Below, in pieces: positions 1-11,594 of a DNA stretch of 64,000 nt. The stretch's first letter is position 1. Each line of letters starts with the position of its first letter. The notes under the pieces were generated by a model, which searched no databases, was not told where the DNA came from, and saw nothing but the letters and a program-made list of their open reading frames with translations. The stretch comes from Sphaerosporella brunnea (lineage: Eukaryota; Ascomycota; Pezizomycetes; Pezizales; Pyronemataceae): contig VXIS01000112.1 of NCBI GenBank assembly GCA_008704415.1, positions 1-64,000 on the forward strand, written 5' to 3'. A program made the translations under genes and the position numbers.

Positions 1-87
1 GCGACGGCTGTCGGCCTCAGGATACTGCTGGGGGTTCCACTCGAGGAGCGGAACCTGGGGGGCAGGCTCGATTGTGATAGAGGCCAT
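1..87 (-). CDS. First exon of an unidentified protein, cut by the window edge
   Basis: An ATG at 87-85 on the minus strand opens a frame that stays open to the window edge. It encodes about 29 residues, starting MASITIEPAPQVPLLEW and rich in proline and glutamine. I do not recognise the protein. The start is plausible because it is the first ATG, it has an A three bases upstream, and it reads without a stop into the edge. The 1.7 kb on its 5' side (88-1811) contains no other convincing gene and would be its promoter and leader. Product unknown. Confidence 0.45.
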   Translation of the reverse strand, partial: MASITIEPAPQVPLLEWNPQQYPEADSRR

Positions 88-1811
88 TATTAAGATGTCC
101 AAGCGAGAAGTATTCTTAAAATTCTGATGTAACGAGGCTCTGTCTACCAGAGTGTCGTGGAATTGAACTCGTGACCTTGGGGAAAAGCAAGGCAAAATCC
201 TAAACAATAGAATTTTAAGGGCTATCTTGTCGGGTGGACACTAATGATTCTTGTTGCTGAAGATCAAGGGGTTCTCTCGGCGGAAGCAATCCTACTTATA
301 GTAGAACACCGCTCCAGAGACTACCGTCTCCCTGAGTAATTCTCAGCCTTTACTCCTTGCTGGCTTTCCGACAGTCTCCACAACTGCGGGCGTCAAGGCG
401 CGCACAGAGATCGCCCCACCTTCCTATGACTCACTCTTTGATTCCAAATCATGAGTCATAGACATGGGTCGCACCCGGATACCCCGCTCCGTAAGCGTTG
501 TATTCTCGTGTTGCAGGAAGATGCTCAGCCCTATTGGCTCCATCTCCCGATCTTCTGCGTCGCATGCCTTACGCAACAACCACACTTCCTATGGAGGTTC
601 TAGGCCGAGTGATTCTTCCCTTTTTCGGCTCTGCGCCTTCCGGTTGATCACTCCTGACCCCTCCGATCGTCAGGCTAGTCCCTGGAACAGGCAGGTCAAC
701 GAAGATATCTCGGAAGAGCTCTAACAATAGCCTATACTATTGTCATCTCCGAACCGGATGCGCTTCCCAGGTAGCGTCCTACCTGAGGCACCCGATCTCC
801 GAGTTCTTCCATAGCGTCACTCAAGCTAGCTACTATGATCCGGAGCCACCCGGCTATCACGTGCCCTCGAGGCGATCACTATGCAGACTCTATTCTATTC
901 CCCTAGCTGACTACTTGGAGTACATGTCACGTGACCATACCCGTGACATCGAAGCGTTCTGCTCTGCTCGCGCTTGCTACATATCGCGTTCGCCACACAT
1001 TGCGTGCCGATGACCAAATGACGTGACCCCAACGACTTAGTAAGTGGTGCGCGCCAACTAGCGAAGGTCCAGGTTTTAGATGACTCGCACCATATCATAA
1101 GGAACACGGGTTTTCAACCACGTGACAGCGTTTGGTAGCAGGGTCTTGTCATCGAGTCACTGGGCAAGCTAATTCTCTGTTTAATTGAGCCAACCGTTGG
1201 TATGAGAATTGACCAATAATGCTCGCCGAGCCGTGTGGGTTCAGAAACTCCACCTGTAAGAAGTTGTGAACATCCGGCAATGCAATACCGAAGAATTCCG
1301 TTGTAGTCAAACTCCCATTCAATTCAAACTAGGACTATACACAACCTCTCTTTCTGTGATTGCATTGTCTCTCTCTCTCGCCTCTAGGAGTTGTAGCCGT
1401 ACGTTGAGCTGGAACAATGTAAAAGAAGGTACTCACTTCGTCCAAATTGCAGCCCACCTCGATCTAAATCAAATGATCCACGGGATTCTTTCGAGATTCT
1501 GACATTGTTTTTCGAGATCCCGAATACGTAGATAGTTCATCATTGACATTGCATACATGATTCCAGGTAAGCCTGGCGATATAAAGAAACAGCGGCGCGA
1601 ATTAGGTATCGTGGAAAAGGAAAGAGGAACAAACTATGCTCATTAAACCACATCATCTACCAAGCATTCATCAATCCTCTCCAAGTACGTGGTGCCCAAA
1701 ATTGTTGAAAGAAAATGCAATAGTAACTCCCTCTTAGGCATGCATATGTAATTTGAACGTAAAAGAAAATTCCCAACAAAAATACGCATCGCAATCGTAC
1801 ATCAACATCTG
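88..1811. other. Intergenic region: promoter side of the edge gene and 3' side of avl9
   Basis: There is no convincing coding frame here; the open frames are short and their composition does not look coding. Three palindromic CACGTG boxes lie at 858-863, 928-933 and 1119-1124, annotated separately. Bases 1740-1811 are A/T-rich and probably contain the 3' untranslated region of avl9. Confidence 0.5.
858..1124. promoter_or_regulatory. Cluster of three CACGTG E-box/G-box motifs
   Basis: CACGTG occurs at 858-863, 928-933 and 1119-1124. The latter two are followed by AC, giving CACGTGAC, and a half-related TGACGTGAC lies near 1018. They are 770-1040 bp upstream of the minus-strand gene at the left edge. 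CACGTG is the core site of fungal bHLH factors and of Cbf1-type factors. That they function here is inference from spacing and repetition only. Confidence 0.3.
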
Positions 1812-4800
1812 CTAACGGTTTTCAAACATTGCCCTCCGAGCGGCGATCGACGATTGCATCGAAGAACGCACTGGCGGGACATCTCGCTTGGTCGGTGGAG
1901 CCGGTGACCGTGGAGAGGAGTGTCCCACAATGGCATCGTTTTTCGTCGGAGACGGGGGTGACTGCGGAAAAGCGCGTCCAGGCAATCCATTCTTCTTCGT
2001 CGGTGAGGCCGGTGACTGTGGGGACGCACGTCCAAGGAATACATCCCGCTTTTCCGGCGAGGCGGGTCGATTGGTTGGAGACAATGGCTGGTTCAATGAG
2101 ATGGCCTTGGGTTCCACAGCACGCTCTCCGTCAATTTTCTGGGACATTCTCTTCACAATGGAATCAACTTTGGAGATATTGCTGATCTCCAGCTTCGCAT
2201 CGTACTTTTTCTCTAGAAGAGGCCCTGGCACAACCGCTTCTGTCAAAGGCTCTGGCACCGCTACTGGCAGGGCGGGCTCTGGCGCTGGGCACTCGGAAGA
2301 AACCACTCCAGCCAAAACATCCCTGGCAGCACTGTCTTTTGACGGCGGAAGAATTTCTTCCTGTTTTGGCACGTGCAAATCGTCTGCGCCCACAGACGGT
2401 TTGGGAGGTGGAGATGCGTCATCGGATAGTCTATCAACTGATGGGCCGGTCGATGGCGGTGGTTGTTCCGCGGCCAAAGAAAGACCGTCTCCACTGCGGG
2501 ATCCGTGAGGAGGCTCCGCAATGGGCTCCCCGATTTGTGCATCCCCAACAGTTGCGAGTTCTGGAGCACTTGCCAGTCGAGACGGTTCGCTAAGATCCTT
2601 CACCGGTATTGGAGGTGGAGGCAGGCTTTTTCGTATGTCGGGCAGTGGCTTGCCCTCTAGCTGCGTTTGGGCGGCTTCAGCGCCCTCCAAAGCAAGCTCT
2701 CTGGTGGTCTCAGTAGAGTTCCTAATGCCATTGTCTGCTTTGCGCGAAAGGTCCTGCGAACTCCTGGACCATCTACTAAACAGCGATGACCTTGCTGAAG
2801 GCTTCTCGGCGGCTGGTTCAGAAGGCGAAGGCTCCGGCGAGCCTGGCGTTTCGGTAAGCTTCTTTTTCTTCTCCCCCGCCCAATAAGCCCACGAGGAGAA
2901 ATACGCGCTTGCTTTTGATGGTGCGTCAGTGGATATGGGGGACGTTGGAGCAGCTTCAACATGTTAGAACGTTATCTACGCAGGCAAATTCATCACTCAC
3001 TGCTAGGGACCGAAGACTTTCCAGGCGTGGAATTTTCGGTGGATTGTGTTGGATTTTGCTGTTGCGATTGCAGCCTGCGTTGCTCACGATATTGTTCCAC
3101 GTTCTTGCTGAGGTTCGTGAAAGCTAGCGACAGGTTGTTTCGGCCGTTTGCTACAGCCTTTACAACAGCCTCCTTGCCTGCGCTGACCTTTTCGTCCAAT
3201 CCAAGCTCGTGAACCTGTCTAAAGCATTATTAGCAACAACGCACGGCAAGTATTTGCATACTTTTTCGCCACATACTGAGCAATTCGTCTCTGAACATCC
3301 TCCACGGTTAAACCACCAGCCATCACATGCTTCGGAGGCACCAAGTCAAAAATTTCAGGCTCGGTGAACGTTTGAAAAATCCTGAAATTGTCTGTTTTCT
3401 TCCAATAGTCCACAAAGTCGGCATTGAAGTCAACAGATGGGTCTCCCTCTGGAAATTGTCAATTCCGAGATCCTAAATCTGCTGCAGGTTGAGGCTTACC
3501 AATATCCGGCAAAAAAACATTGAGGTCAGACCCAGCGTGCTTCTCCAAAAAGAGGTGGTATTTGACAGCGGAAACCATGGATAGGATATACTCCTCAAAT
3601 TGAAGTCGGATATAATCTTCGCTGCCCACAAAACCCAACGTCTTAGGCCTGGAAGGATCGGCTGAAATCTCATCAGTGGCTATTACCTATCTAAAAGATA
3701 GAAACTATACCCTCATCCCAGGAGTCTGTCACGGATAGTACTAAGCTATCAATCCACCGGCGATCGGCGGCGGACAGGGACAGCGCGGTTCTGAGCGACG
3801 GTGAATTGATGGTTACGGCCATATCCTCCATCTACACCGAGGACTCAGCGCTGAAATTCTCGTGCTCCTGAGAAGAGAAGCAATGTTGTCAACTTACATT
3901 GATCAAGATATCTGAGTACCGATCTCGCTGTTGCAATAGCAAAGAATTGGTTGAGCCTACGATGTACGATTTCGTACCCGCATCGGACAGAACATCTAGC
4001 ATCTGAAGCGGTGTATAAGGACCAAACAAGCTACCCTTCGCAACCAGGACTGTCAGATTGAACCCGAAACAACAGTCATTGTGATAACTTACCTTGCCGA
4101 AGATCTGAAGCGGCAGACCCATGAATGTCAAAACTGCAATGAACATATTAGCATACTCGTAGAGATTTGTTGCACATCGGCTACCTACGGGACTTCCTGT
4201 CACTACTTCGCACAGAGGTTGGCTTCACCAACATGGATTCGTAAGAATATAGCTCAGGGTCGCTGCTGTCTTGGAGGTTGCGAAGCAAACCAGGAATAAG
4301 TGAGACGAGTGAGAACTGAGTCATGCACAAACGATCACCACGCGTGCCGAAGAAGAGCATCTAAGATTTACGTGTCACCAACCATGAGAGGATGATAAAC
4401 TGGGTGTCTTGCAAACCTTCGGCTGAAGCAGCATACACTTGAAAAGCACTAAGGCCTGGTGCTTGAATTCGTATATAAATTCGCGGAGCGACAGACCTGC
4501 AAGATGTAAGCCAGCTGTTGATAGGGGTGAGTCGCGCATTTACTGACCTACATAGTGATCCCGTTCGTTGTCATTACCCTGATTGATCTTGATGCTCGCC
4601 TTCAAGCTTTCTTGGAAACGCCGGATGATATCCAGGTCTTCGAAGTTTCTGCAGGGGAAATCAGCCACGATAATAGACCGGAAGATTTAGCAGTACCATA
4701 ATGACTACCTTTGTGCGAACCATGCTTGCGTGACCGCGGACAGCTGCTGCTTCAGATGCCCAAAGAAGATCGTGGGGCTCTCCGCTATTACAACTACTGC

Positions 4801-5150
4801 CTTCTGAACCGTACTTCGTGTGACATCGGCCGGTCGCTCGATAAGTTGTCTGCTGTCCAGCTGCCTTGTGCAGGAAATCCCGAACAGTGTAGTCGGCGAA
4901 TCTCCTCGGGTGTGCTTGAGTGTAAAGTACGAGAAGTCCTCAGAGGAGCTGTGGGCGCCGTCGGTCAATGCAAGAAATGGAAGAAGGGGCCAGTCGGAGA
5001 TGTCGTTCTCGCTTTCCACGCCAATCCAATGCTCAACTTCAGGCCCTCTGCACATTCACACCCGTCAGACAATGTACACATAGCATTAAGGATTACCGGC
5101 CTCGCATGGTTGAAAGCTATGATGCTCACAACAGGATATCCGCCACTCAT
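1812..5150 (-). CDS. avl9: Avl9-family DENN-like late secretory pathway protein
   Basis: Avl9 proteins act in exocytic transport at the late Golgi. The exons read from the right. The first encodes VVSIIAFNHAR, followed by GPEVEHWIGVE, LLPFLALTDGAHSSSEDFSY, TLFGISCTRQLDSRQL and ADVTRSTVQKAVVVI. Further down come GLPLQIFGKGSLFGPYTPLQ, TKSYIVGSTNSLLLQQRDRY and the C-terminal helix region around HVMAGGLTVEDVQRRIAQYV. These are the Avl9 (PF09794) landmarks. At least six short introns are needed; one spans 2954-3000 (GTGAGT..AAG). The last exon, below 2953, is a long Pro/Ser/Glu-rich tail with three tandem repeats and ends AARRAMFENR. I chose the ATG at 5150 (MSGGYPVVS) because Avl9 proteins begin just before VV..FHHARGPE; an in-frame ATG at 5258 is the alternative. 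The first intron's donor does not fit GT in frame (see findings). Confidence 0.88.
1870..2060 (-). repeat. Three tandem SP-rich repeats inside the avl9 tail
   Basis: The avl9 C-terminus contains three consecutive units of about 19 residues. Their cores are GRASPQSPASPTK, GRAFPQSPPSPTK and GHSSPRSPAPPTK, each followed by a short charged/hydrophobic linker such as KRDV, KNGL or KNDA. At the DNA level this is a 57 bp tandem repeat. Each unit carries SP dipeptides, which are minimal sites for proline-directed kinases. Confidence 0.7.
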
Positions 5151-5546
5151 AGGGACGGTAGACAACTGCAACTTTTCGAGAAATTGAGGTGGAAAGCCCT
5201 TTGCGTGGTGATGATCGAAATTGTCGGTAGCCAGATCCATCCCTGTATGATCCACCAAAGTCAGTTAAGGGGGAATCGCCGGGTAACTGACTCCAGGAAC
5301 TCGCGATCGAGTACCAAGTAATACAAGCTTTTACCGTACCTAATGTAAGGACTTACTAAGTACCTAATGTACTCAAGTACCTAGATCTAGAGCACAGCTT
5401 CGATTCGAGCATGCGTGCTTGCTTTACTTTGGTCCATGGGCCGGAAGATCACTCGCACATGTCAAGTGCTCTGTATTGGAGTATTCTAGCTCACACAGAC
5501 TTTCTAAGAATAGAATTGTGGGGCAACTGAAGTACTCTAGAGTACC
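5151..5546. other. Intergenic sequence 5' of avl9
   Basis: This is the upstream side of avl9. The motif AGTACCTAATGT and variants (AGTACCTA, AGTACTCTAG) recur between 5336 and 5560, giving an AT-rich, GTAC-dense stretch. No gene or RNA is recognised. Confidence 0.4.
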
Positions 5547-5548
5547 TA

Positions 5549-5649
5549 CCGTATTATTCCGGTACGATGGGAATCGCCGGCGCCGAAGTCAATCTTTTCT
5601 AAGTAGCAAACGTACTATGTATGGAAACATGACACCGCCTGCGAATCTT
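5549..5649. repeat. Left terminal inverted repeat of the outer element
   Basis: This is a 101 bp arm whose reverse complement occurs at 7041-7141 with one mismatch. It is flanked outside by TA. Near-identity of the arms suggests recent insertion. Confidence 0.85.
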
Positions 5650-5732
5650 GATTGATGGCCAAGAGGGGCGGGCACTGGAGACGTCGCGGTACGACGGAGA
5701 CACAAGGCGGCCGTGAGAATTAGAGTTGAGTA

Positions 5733-6969
5733 CCGTATAATTCCTTATATACCGCGCATTTTGAAGTACCGCGCAACTTTATTATACCGAGTGCCGGTGC
5801 TAGGGGGTAGGCAGCAACAGATGCGACGCGCCAGAAACGGACAATTACACTTGTACAGCAATTTCATCGTGATCCTCCGGCTCTTTGGCCTCAATCTCCT
5901 GTGCCACAGCACCCTTTTCGTCAAGCAGTCGTAATAGTTGTGGCCAATTGTCCTCCTGTAGAAGCCCACACCCGGTCCGGCGCTTGCTTTTCCTCCCATT
6001 CCCCACCACGCCCGGCTGCAAATTACAATTCAAACCTGCTACTCCCCAAACCTCGCTACCACCAATCTCCATGGCAAGATCTGGTAGATCTTTGTTTGAC
6101 CTTCAGAACGTGATCTTCTGAACCACCAGGACTTAAAGAAATCCCAGTCTGCTCAAACGACTTGCGAATGAGATCTCCTTTGTTAGGCCTTCTGCAATAA
6201 ATGCCGTCGTAGTGTTGAGATGTGGCGAAGAGAAATGTTGAAGGACTCGCAAAGTACAATGAGTTGGACAGGTGACAAGTGTCAAAAGTCGCGGTAGATT
6301 GGCTTCACAGTCTTCGGGCTCAGTCGCTTGTTTGAATTGACGCTCAATCCGCCGCGGCATGACAGGAACGTCCGTCCAGGCTTTCGTCTGCCACTGAACC
6401 TCTACACTGCGATCGTAGTATTCCATCTCGTGCTTCAATGCATTTTCTTTACCTTCGCCTCACGTGAACGCAAGGTAAGAGAGCAAGCGTGGCTTGCCGA
6501 AGCAACCACTCTTGACGGCGGGGCCGTGTCTCTTGGTATCGCTCTCCATGCCGCCGCCGCTGGTGCTCAGGCAACTCCCTCTCCATGCTACTACTACTAG
6601 AACTAGTAGGATGTGCCTGGGATGCCGAGCCCACAGCTCGGTCAACATACTGTCGGGGTGGAGTTGGAAGATGGTCCGCCTCCTCCCGCACTTGATTGAG
6701 AATGTCGTAGTCTTCGGTGCTCATCCCTTCGCTCACAAGTCAGTTTTCCATGCTTTTCAAGATCCTGGGAACATACTGGGCTGGGGCTGTTTAGATGCTG
6801 CGGGGTTTCAGTGTTCGGTGCGCGATGCAGTCTCGTGGTGCGCAGTTGGTGGACGTCAATGAAACGCCTGCCTGACGTCAGGTTGGCTGGCATCCGGGTC
6901 CTACTCTCAGGAAACCTAACCGCCCAGACTTTTGAACACCGCGCGCGCGGTATATAAGGAATTATACGG
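5733..6969. mobile_element. Inner TA-flanked element nested in the outer one
   Basis: The ends CCGTATAATTCCTTATATAC followed by CGCGC form a 25 bp perfect inverted repeat at 5733-5757 and 6945-6969. TA dinucleotides flank both (5731-5732, 6970-6971). The 1,237 bp element lies wholly inside the outer element. Its termini resemble those of its host (CCGTATWATTCC), so both may be mobilised by related machinery. It carries minus-strand coding-like sequence, described separately, that I do not recognise as a transposase. Confidence 0.75.
5843..6736 (-). pseudogene. Unrecognised coding-like sequence carried by the inner element
   Basis: Four minus-strand open blocks follow one another in shifting frames. 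The first starts MSEGMSTEDYDILNQVREEA. The second contains HEMEYYDRSVEVQWQTKAW and TAFIAEGLTKEISFASRL. The third covers the PGGSEDHVLKVK region. The fourth starts MEIGGSEVWGVAGLNC and ends EPEDHDEIAVQV. Frame changes could be introns (GTAAG-like donors exist near 6475) or decay. No DDE/D triad, helix-turn-helix or zinc knuckle is visible, so I cannot call it a transposase. It may be a host gene fragment captured by the element. Confidence 0.35.
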
Positions 6970-7040
6970 TACATAGGTGTCCTCAACCATACCGCGCCCA
7001 GCCATTGTCGCCTCCTTAGATAGTGTTGTCGCCGTCACAT

Positions 7041-7141
7041 AAGATTCGCCGGCGGTGTCATGTTTCCATACATAGTACGTTTGCTACTTAGAAAAGATTG
7101 ACTTCGGCGCCGGCGATTCCCATCGTACCGGAATAATACGG
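7041..7141. repeat. Right terminal inverted repeat of the outer element
   Basis: Reverse complement of the left arm at 5549-5649, with one mismatch in 101 bp. It is followed by TA at 7142-7143. Confidence 0.85.
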
Positions 7142-7344
7142 TACTTATCTTGCTTCTGTCGGGTGGATTGTCCGACATCGTTGAGCACTTGCCGATCAGG
7201 TCGAAAGCATGAGCCGGGAAAACTTGTCGATATGTAGGAGTCGATAATTAACCACGATTTCTTTGCATACATGTCGGGTAAGCTTTTGAAGGTATGGTAA
7301 AGTTACGTTCTAAATTACTGCGCTTGAGCGAGGTATAAAACTTT

Positions 7345-7777
7345 TTTTATACCTGTACCGGACAAACAGAAGGGCAGACGACAAATGCTGGTTCTGCACA
7401 GGCAGATGGACGCAAACAAGAGAGCAAGCACTGCGCGCGGTGGCGGACGGAGCAGGCGGTGCAGTAGCTGACGCTACAAAGGAGGGAACGGAGGACGAAC
7501 GCATCCATTAGGGTCCTGTTGTCTGATGAACGCTGTACGGAGGCGGTGATGGCTTTCCTAGGCAGCACTGAAGTTGGACTATGGCCGGCCAAGGCCTAAA
7601 TTGTTTTCCTGACCCTGTATTTTCTTTCATACGTTTTCAGACACTAATCTCCTTGGTGCGCATTTGGTGCGAATTTCCTTGTCTACTTTCCTAGGGAGGT
7701 GCAGGCCCCACAGTAGGAGGGGTAGCAATGCCTCCGCTTATGTCATGACCGCAAGCGGCCGAATACAATATGATTAA
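7345..7777 (+). mobile_element. 3' end of a Tad-like LINE retrotransposon (decayed copy A)
   Basis: The plus strand encodes fragments of the C-terminus of a non-LTR retrotransposon polyprotein: DDKCWFC, RWTQTREQ, then LLSDERCTEAVMAFLGS and EVGLWPAKA followed by a stop at about 7600. Stops and frameshifts interrupt it. The 3' untranslated part runs to GCAAGCGGCC..ATGATTAA, where a TAA-flanked MITE has inserted. The tail continues after the MITE at 8289 as TAAAACAAG. The same tail ends the copies at 8.7 kb and 29.2 kb. The 5' part is missing, as expected for truncated LINEs. Confidence 0.65.
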
Positions 7778-8288
7778 GGGCCTGTCTGGATTCGCTGTAA
7801 TTAGGAGATAATGTTCATTTGGCCAAAATATATTTTTGCTAAAGAGGGGGTCGTTTGGATTCGGCCGCAGGAAGTGAGCAGTGACGGGGCGGCAGCCGGG
7901 CGGTGGGGTCGTCTCTTGTAGAAGCGGGCAGGGTGGTTGCGCGAGCGGTGGTTGCGGGAGCGGCTTTTGTTTTAATCATATTGCATTTGGCCGCTTGCGG
8001 CCATGGCATGTAAAGTACAGAATCATCGCCGCCCCTAGGCACTGGTCCTACTCTGGGGTTCGCTCCTCCGAAGGAAAAGAAAGCAAGGAAATCGTAACTG
8101 GAGAGATCATGCTAAGGAAATCGTAACATAGAAAAGGCACACAAGCATAAATTGCGGGAGCGGTGGTTGACGGTGACATCGCAGCGATACTGACGGGGCT
8201 CATTTCGCCACACATCCTCATTTCATTCCTAATGATATTTAGGCCAAATGACCATTATCTCCTAAATACAGCCAATCCAGACAGGCCC
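7778..8288. mobile_element. PIF/Harbinger-like MITE with TAA target duplication
   Basis: The left end GGGCCTGTCTGGATTCGCTG and the right end (reverse-complemented GGGCCTGTCTGGATTGGCTG) form inverted repeats of about 52 bp with a few mismatches. The trinucleotide TAA is present on both sides (7775-7777, 8289-8291). A three-base TWA duplication is the hallmark of PIF/Harbinger insertion. The element is 511 bp, has no coding capacity, and sits within the 3' tail of LINE copy A. Confidence 0.75.
7967..8110 (-). mobile_element. LINE 3' tail fragment inside the MITE (copy B)
   Basis: Read on the minus strand, this ends GCCATGGCCGCAAGCGGCC followed by AAATGCAATATGATTAAAAC. That is the same 3' terminus as the other LINE copies here. 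Upstream, the TTCCTTCGGAGGAGCG block is shared with copy C. It lies between the inverted repeats of the MITE, so it entered after or together with that element. Confidence 0.55.
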
Positions 8289-8689
8289 TAAAACAAGAAA
8301 CAAAAAGTATAAAACTTTGTTTAAGAGAGGACACCTGAGCTCTGCACCTGGGAAAAACTTGAGAGAACACGACGATGCATGCGTGATGCCCCAAGAGAGG
8401 AGATAGCTCGGCGTCAGCCAGCGGGAAGATGAATATCGCATTCCCATTCCGTGGGCCTGAGGCCCGGACCAATATGCCTCCGCCGACCCGGAATTTCTGT
8501 CCAACATTGAAATCCGCAACGCGAGGAACACCACACAAGCAAAAGGATGAGTACAGGAACTTCCTTCGGTTTATTGGGCGAGAAAAAGAACTCGAGGATG
8601 ACGGTCCACGGCCCTCCTCACAATACCATCTGTCACCGTCTTCACCTTTCAGTAGCACAAGCCATCTATAGACGAGAGGCCGTTCACTT

Positions 8690-9115
8690 TTTTGTTTGTT
8701 TTGTTTTAATCATTTTGCATTCGGCCGCTTGCGGCCATGGCATAGATACAGATTCATCGCCACCCCTAGGCCTCTGGGCCCGCTCCTCCGAAGGAAATAA
8801 ATCAAGGAAAAAGCAAACAGCAAACAGCGTACCAAAGAGATTCGTGATATCAGGGACAGAGGAGACACATTTAGGCCTTGTCTGGCCACATTCCCACGCT
8901 CGTGGCCATCACCGCCTCTGTGCAACGATCGTCTGCCAGCAAATCTCTCACCGACGTACTCGTTTTCCGCCTCTTCTTTCCCCCCTCTTGAGTGGCTTCC
9001 GCCACCGTCTTCCACAGAACCGTCTGCTCTTTTCTCCATTCCCGACATGTCTGGCCGTTCACTATGCTCCCGGAGTCATTTTCGCAGCTTCTTGGAGGGC
9101 CTTTCCGGATAAAGC
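8690..9115 (-). mobile_element. 3' end of a Tad-like LINE (decayed copy C)
   Basis: The minus strand encodes EWRKEQTVLWKTVAEATQEG, then LLADDRCTEAVMA, TSVGMWPDKA and a stop. This parallels the C-terminus of copies A and D. The untranslated tail reaches ATGATTAAAACAAAAC at about 8700. The DHLF-type zinc-knuckle region upstream is degraded. Nothing 5' of about 9115 is recognisable, so the copy is severely truncated. Confidence 0.6.
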
Positions 9116-10105
9116 GGGTACACGCCGCCAACCCCCCCATGCTGGGACCTAAATGAAGTGTGCTAGTACACTGAGTATCTAGCGAGCGCGAGCACCGGTG
9201 CCAGTTTTGCTTGACGTCGAAGAAAGTCAAAAAAGAGACTTCTTCACATGCTGTCACTCAGTCTCGGCGCCACCTGCTTTTTTTCCGTGTAGTTTTGAAT
9301 TCGCTCTGTACTGCTTCCAGAAGATGTATGGTATAGTAACGTTAGTAACGTCGGTATAATAATTATCGACCCCTATCGACATGAAGACATGGTTATGGTA
9401 GCAAGATTGAGCATTTTCTCCCGTGACTTGGGTCGAAAAAACTCAGAAGCAAGCCTGCTTCATGAGACGTCGCTCGGTCTCTGCGTAACTTTATTTTTTT
9501 CTGTATTCATTCAGAAGCAAAAATAAATGTACGGTATAGTAGCGTAGTTATGAGTGTAAATAGTACTTATCGACCTCTACCCATGACAATCAAGTCAGTC
9601 CCTATCTTCACTTACGGCATTGTTCTGGGCTCATCTGACTCGAGTGACAATGCGTGAGACACCGCTGAGTCGACGCGCCGATTTGGAGTGTTGAATTCCC
9701 AGGAGCGACCATAACATGGGCCCGAGCACTAAAATTTTGCCGCTCTTACTCGACAAACCCCTTAGGAAGCAAAGCAATGTTAGGTGATGAGATATATTTA
9801 ACTGCCCACATTTCTTCAGCCTCAAAGTTCAACTTCGTCACATCACAAAACGTCACTCGATTGTCGTCAATACCGTTGCCTATTTGGCAAAGGTTTCACG
9901 ATCCTTGCTTCCATCTATCCAGAGCGCTAGCAAACTACCTCTCTTCATTACATTCCCAGCCCACACAACAGACTCCGTACCGAAGAAAATATCTCAAAAA
10001 GAACTCATGACAAGATCTACGCCAAGAAGGTATAGCGTTACTTCCAGATCTGTAAAAGGTACATACACAGAAACAAAGACCGGGCTGCAAGATACTAAGT
10101 ATGAT
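9116..10105. other. Intergenic region with a degenerate direct repeat, 3' of hogA
   Basis: Segments near 9255-9400 and 9465-9590 resemble each other. Shared landmarks are CTCRGTCTCKGCG, a T-rich run, CAGAAG, then TGTAYGGTATAGTARCGT and TATCGACC. This looks like an old tandem duplication of about 190 bp. No gene is seen. The part next to 10105 would include the hogA 3' untranslated region. Confidence 0.4.

Positions 10106-11594
<1,489 letters not shown>

Larger units (their letters stand above)
5549..7141. mobile_element. Outer TA-flanked inverted-repeat element, interrupted by a nested element
   Basis: The left end (5549-5649) and right end (7041-7141, reverse-complemented) match over 101 bp with a single mismatch. 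Each end begins CCGTATTATTCCGG and is preceded by TA (5547-5548 and 7142-7143). TA duplication points to a Tc1/mariner-like mechanism. Removing the inner element leaves only about 355 bp, so the outer element is a non-autonomous MITE with no transposase. Confidence 0.82.

Noticed and set aside
125..200. A minus-strand tRNA-like T-arm (GGTCACGAGTTCAATTCCACG)
   Set aside because: The five-base stem beside TTCAATT does not pair and no acceptor or anticodon stem can be folded around it.
464..724. An 86-codon plus-strand frame starting MGRTRIPRS
   Set aside because: No family resemblance, no splice context, and composition typical of non-coding DNA.
1888..2508. A 206-codon plus-strand frame
   Set aside because: It is antisense to the Pro/Ser-rich last exon of avl9, whose biased codons keep other frames open.
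5300..9200. A possible biosynthetic or defence gene cluster in the repeat-rich region
   Set aside because: Only transposon ends and decayed fragments are present; no intact enzyme, NLR or effector gene was found.
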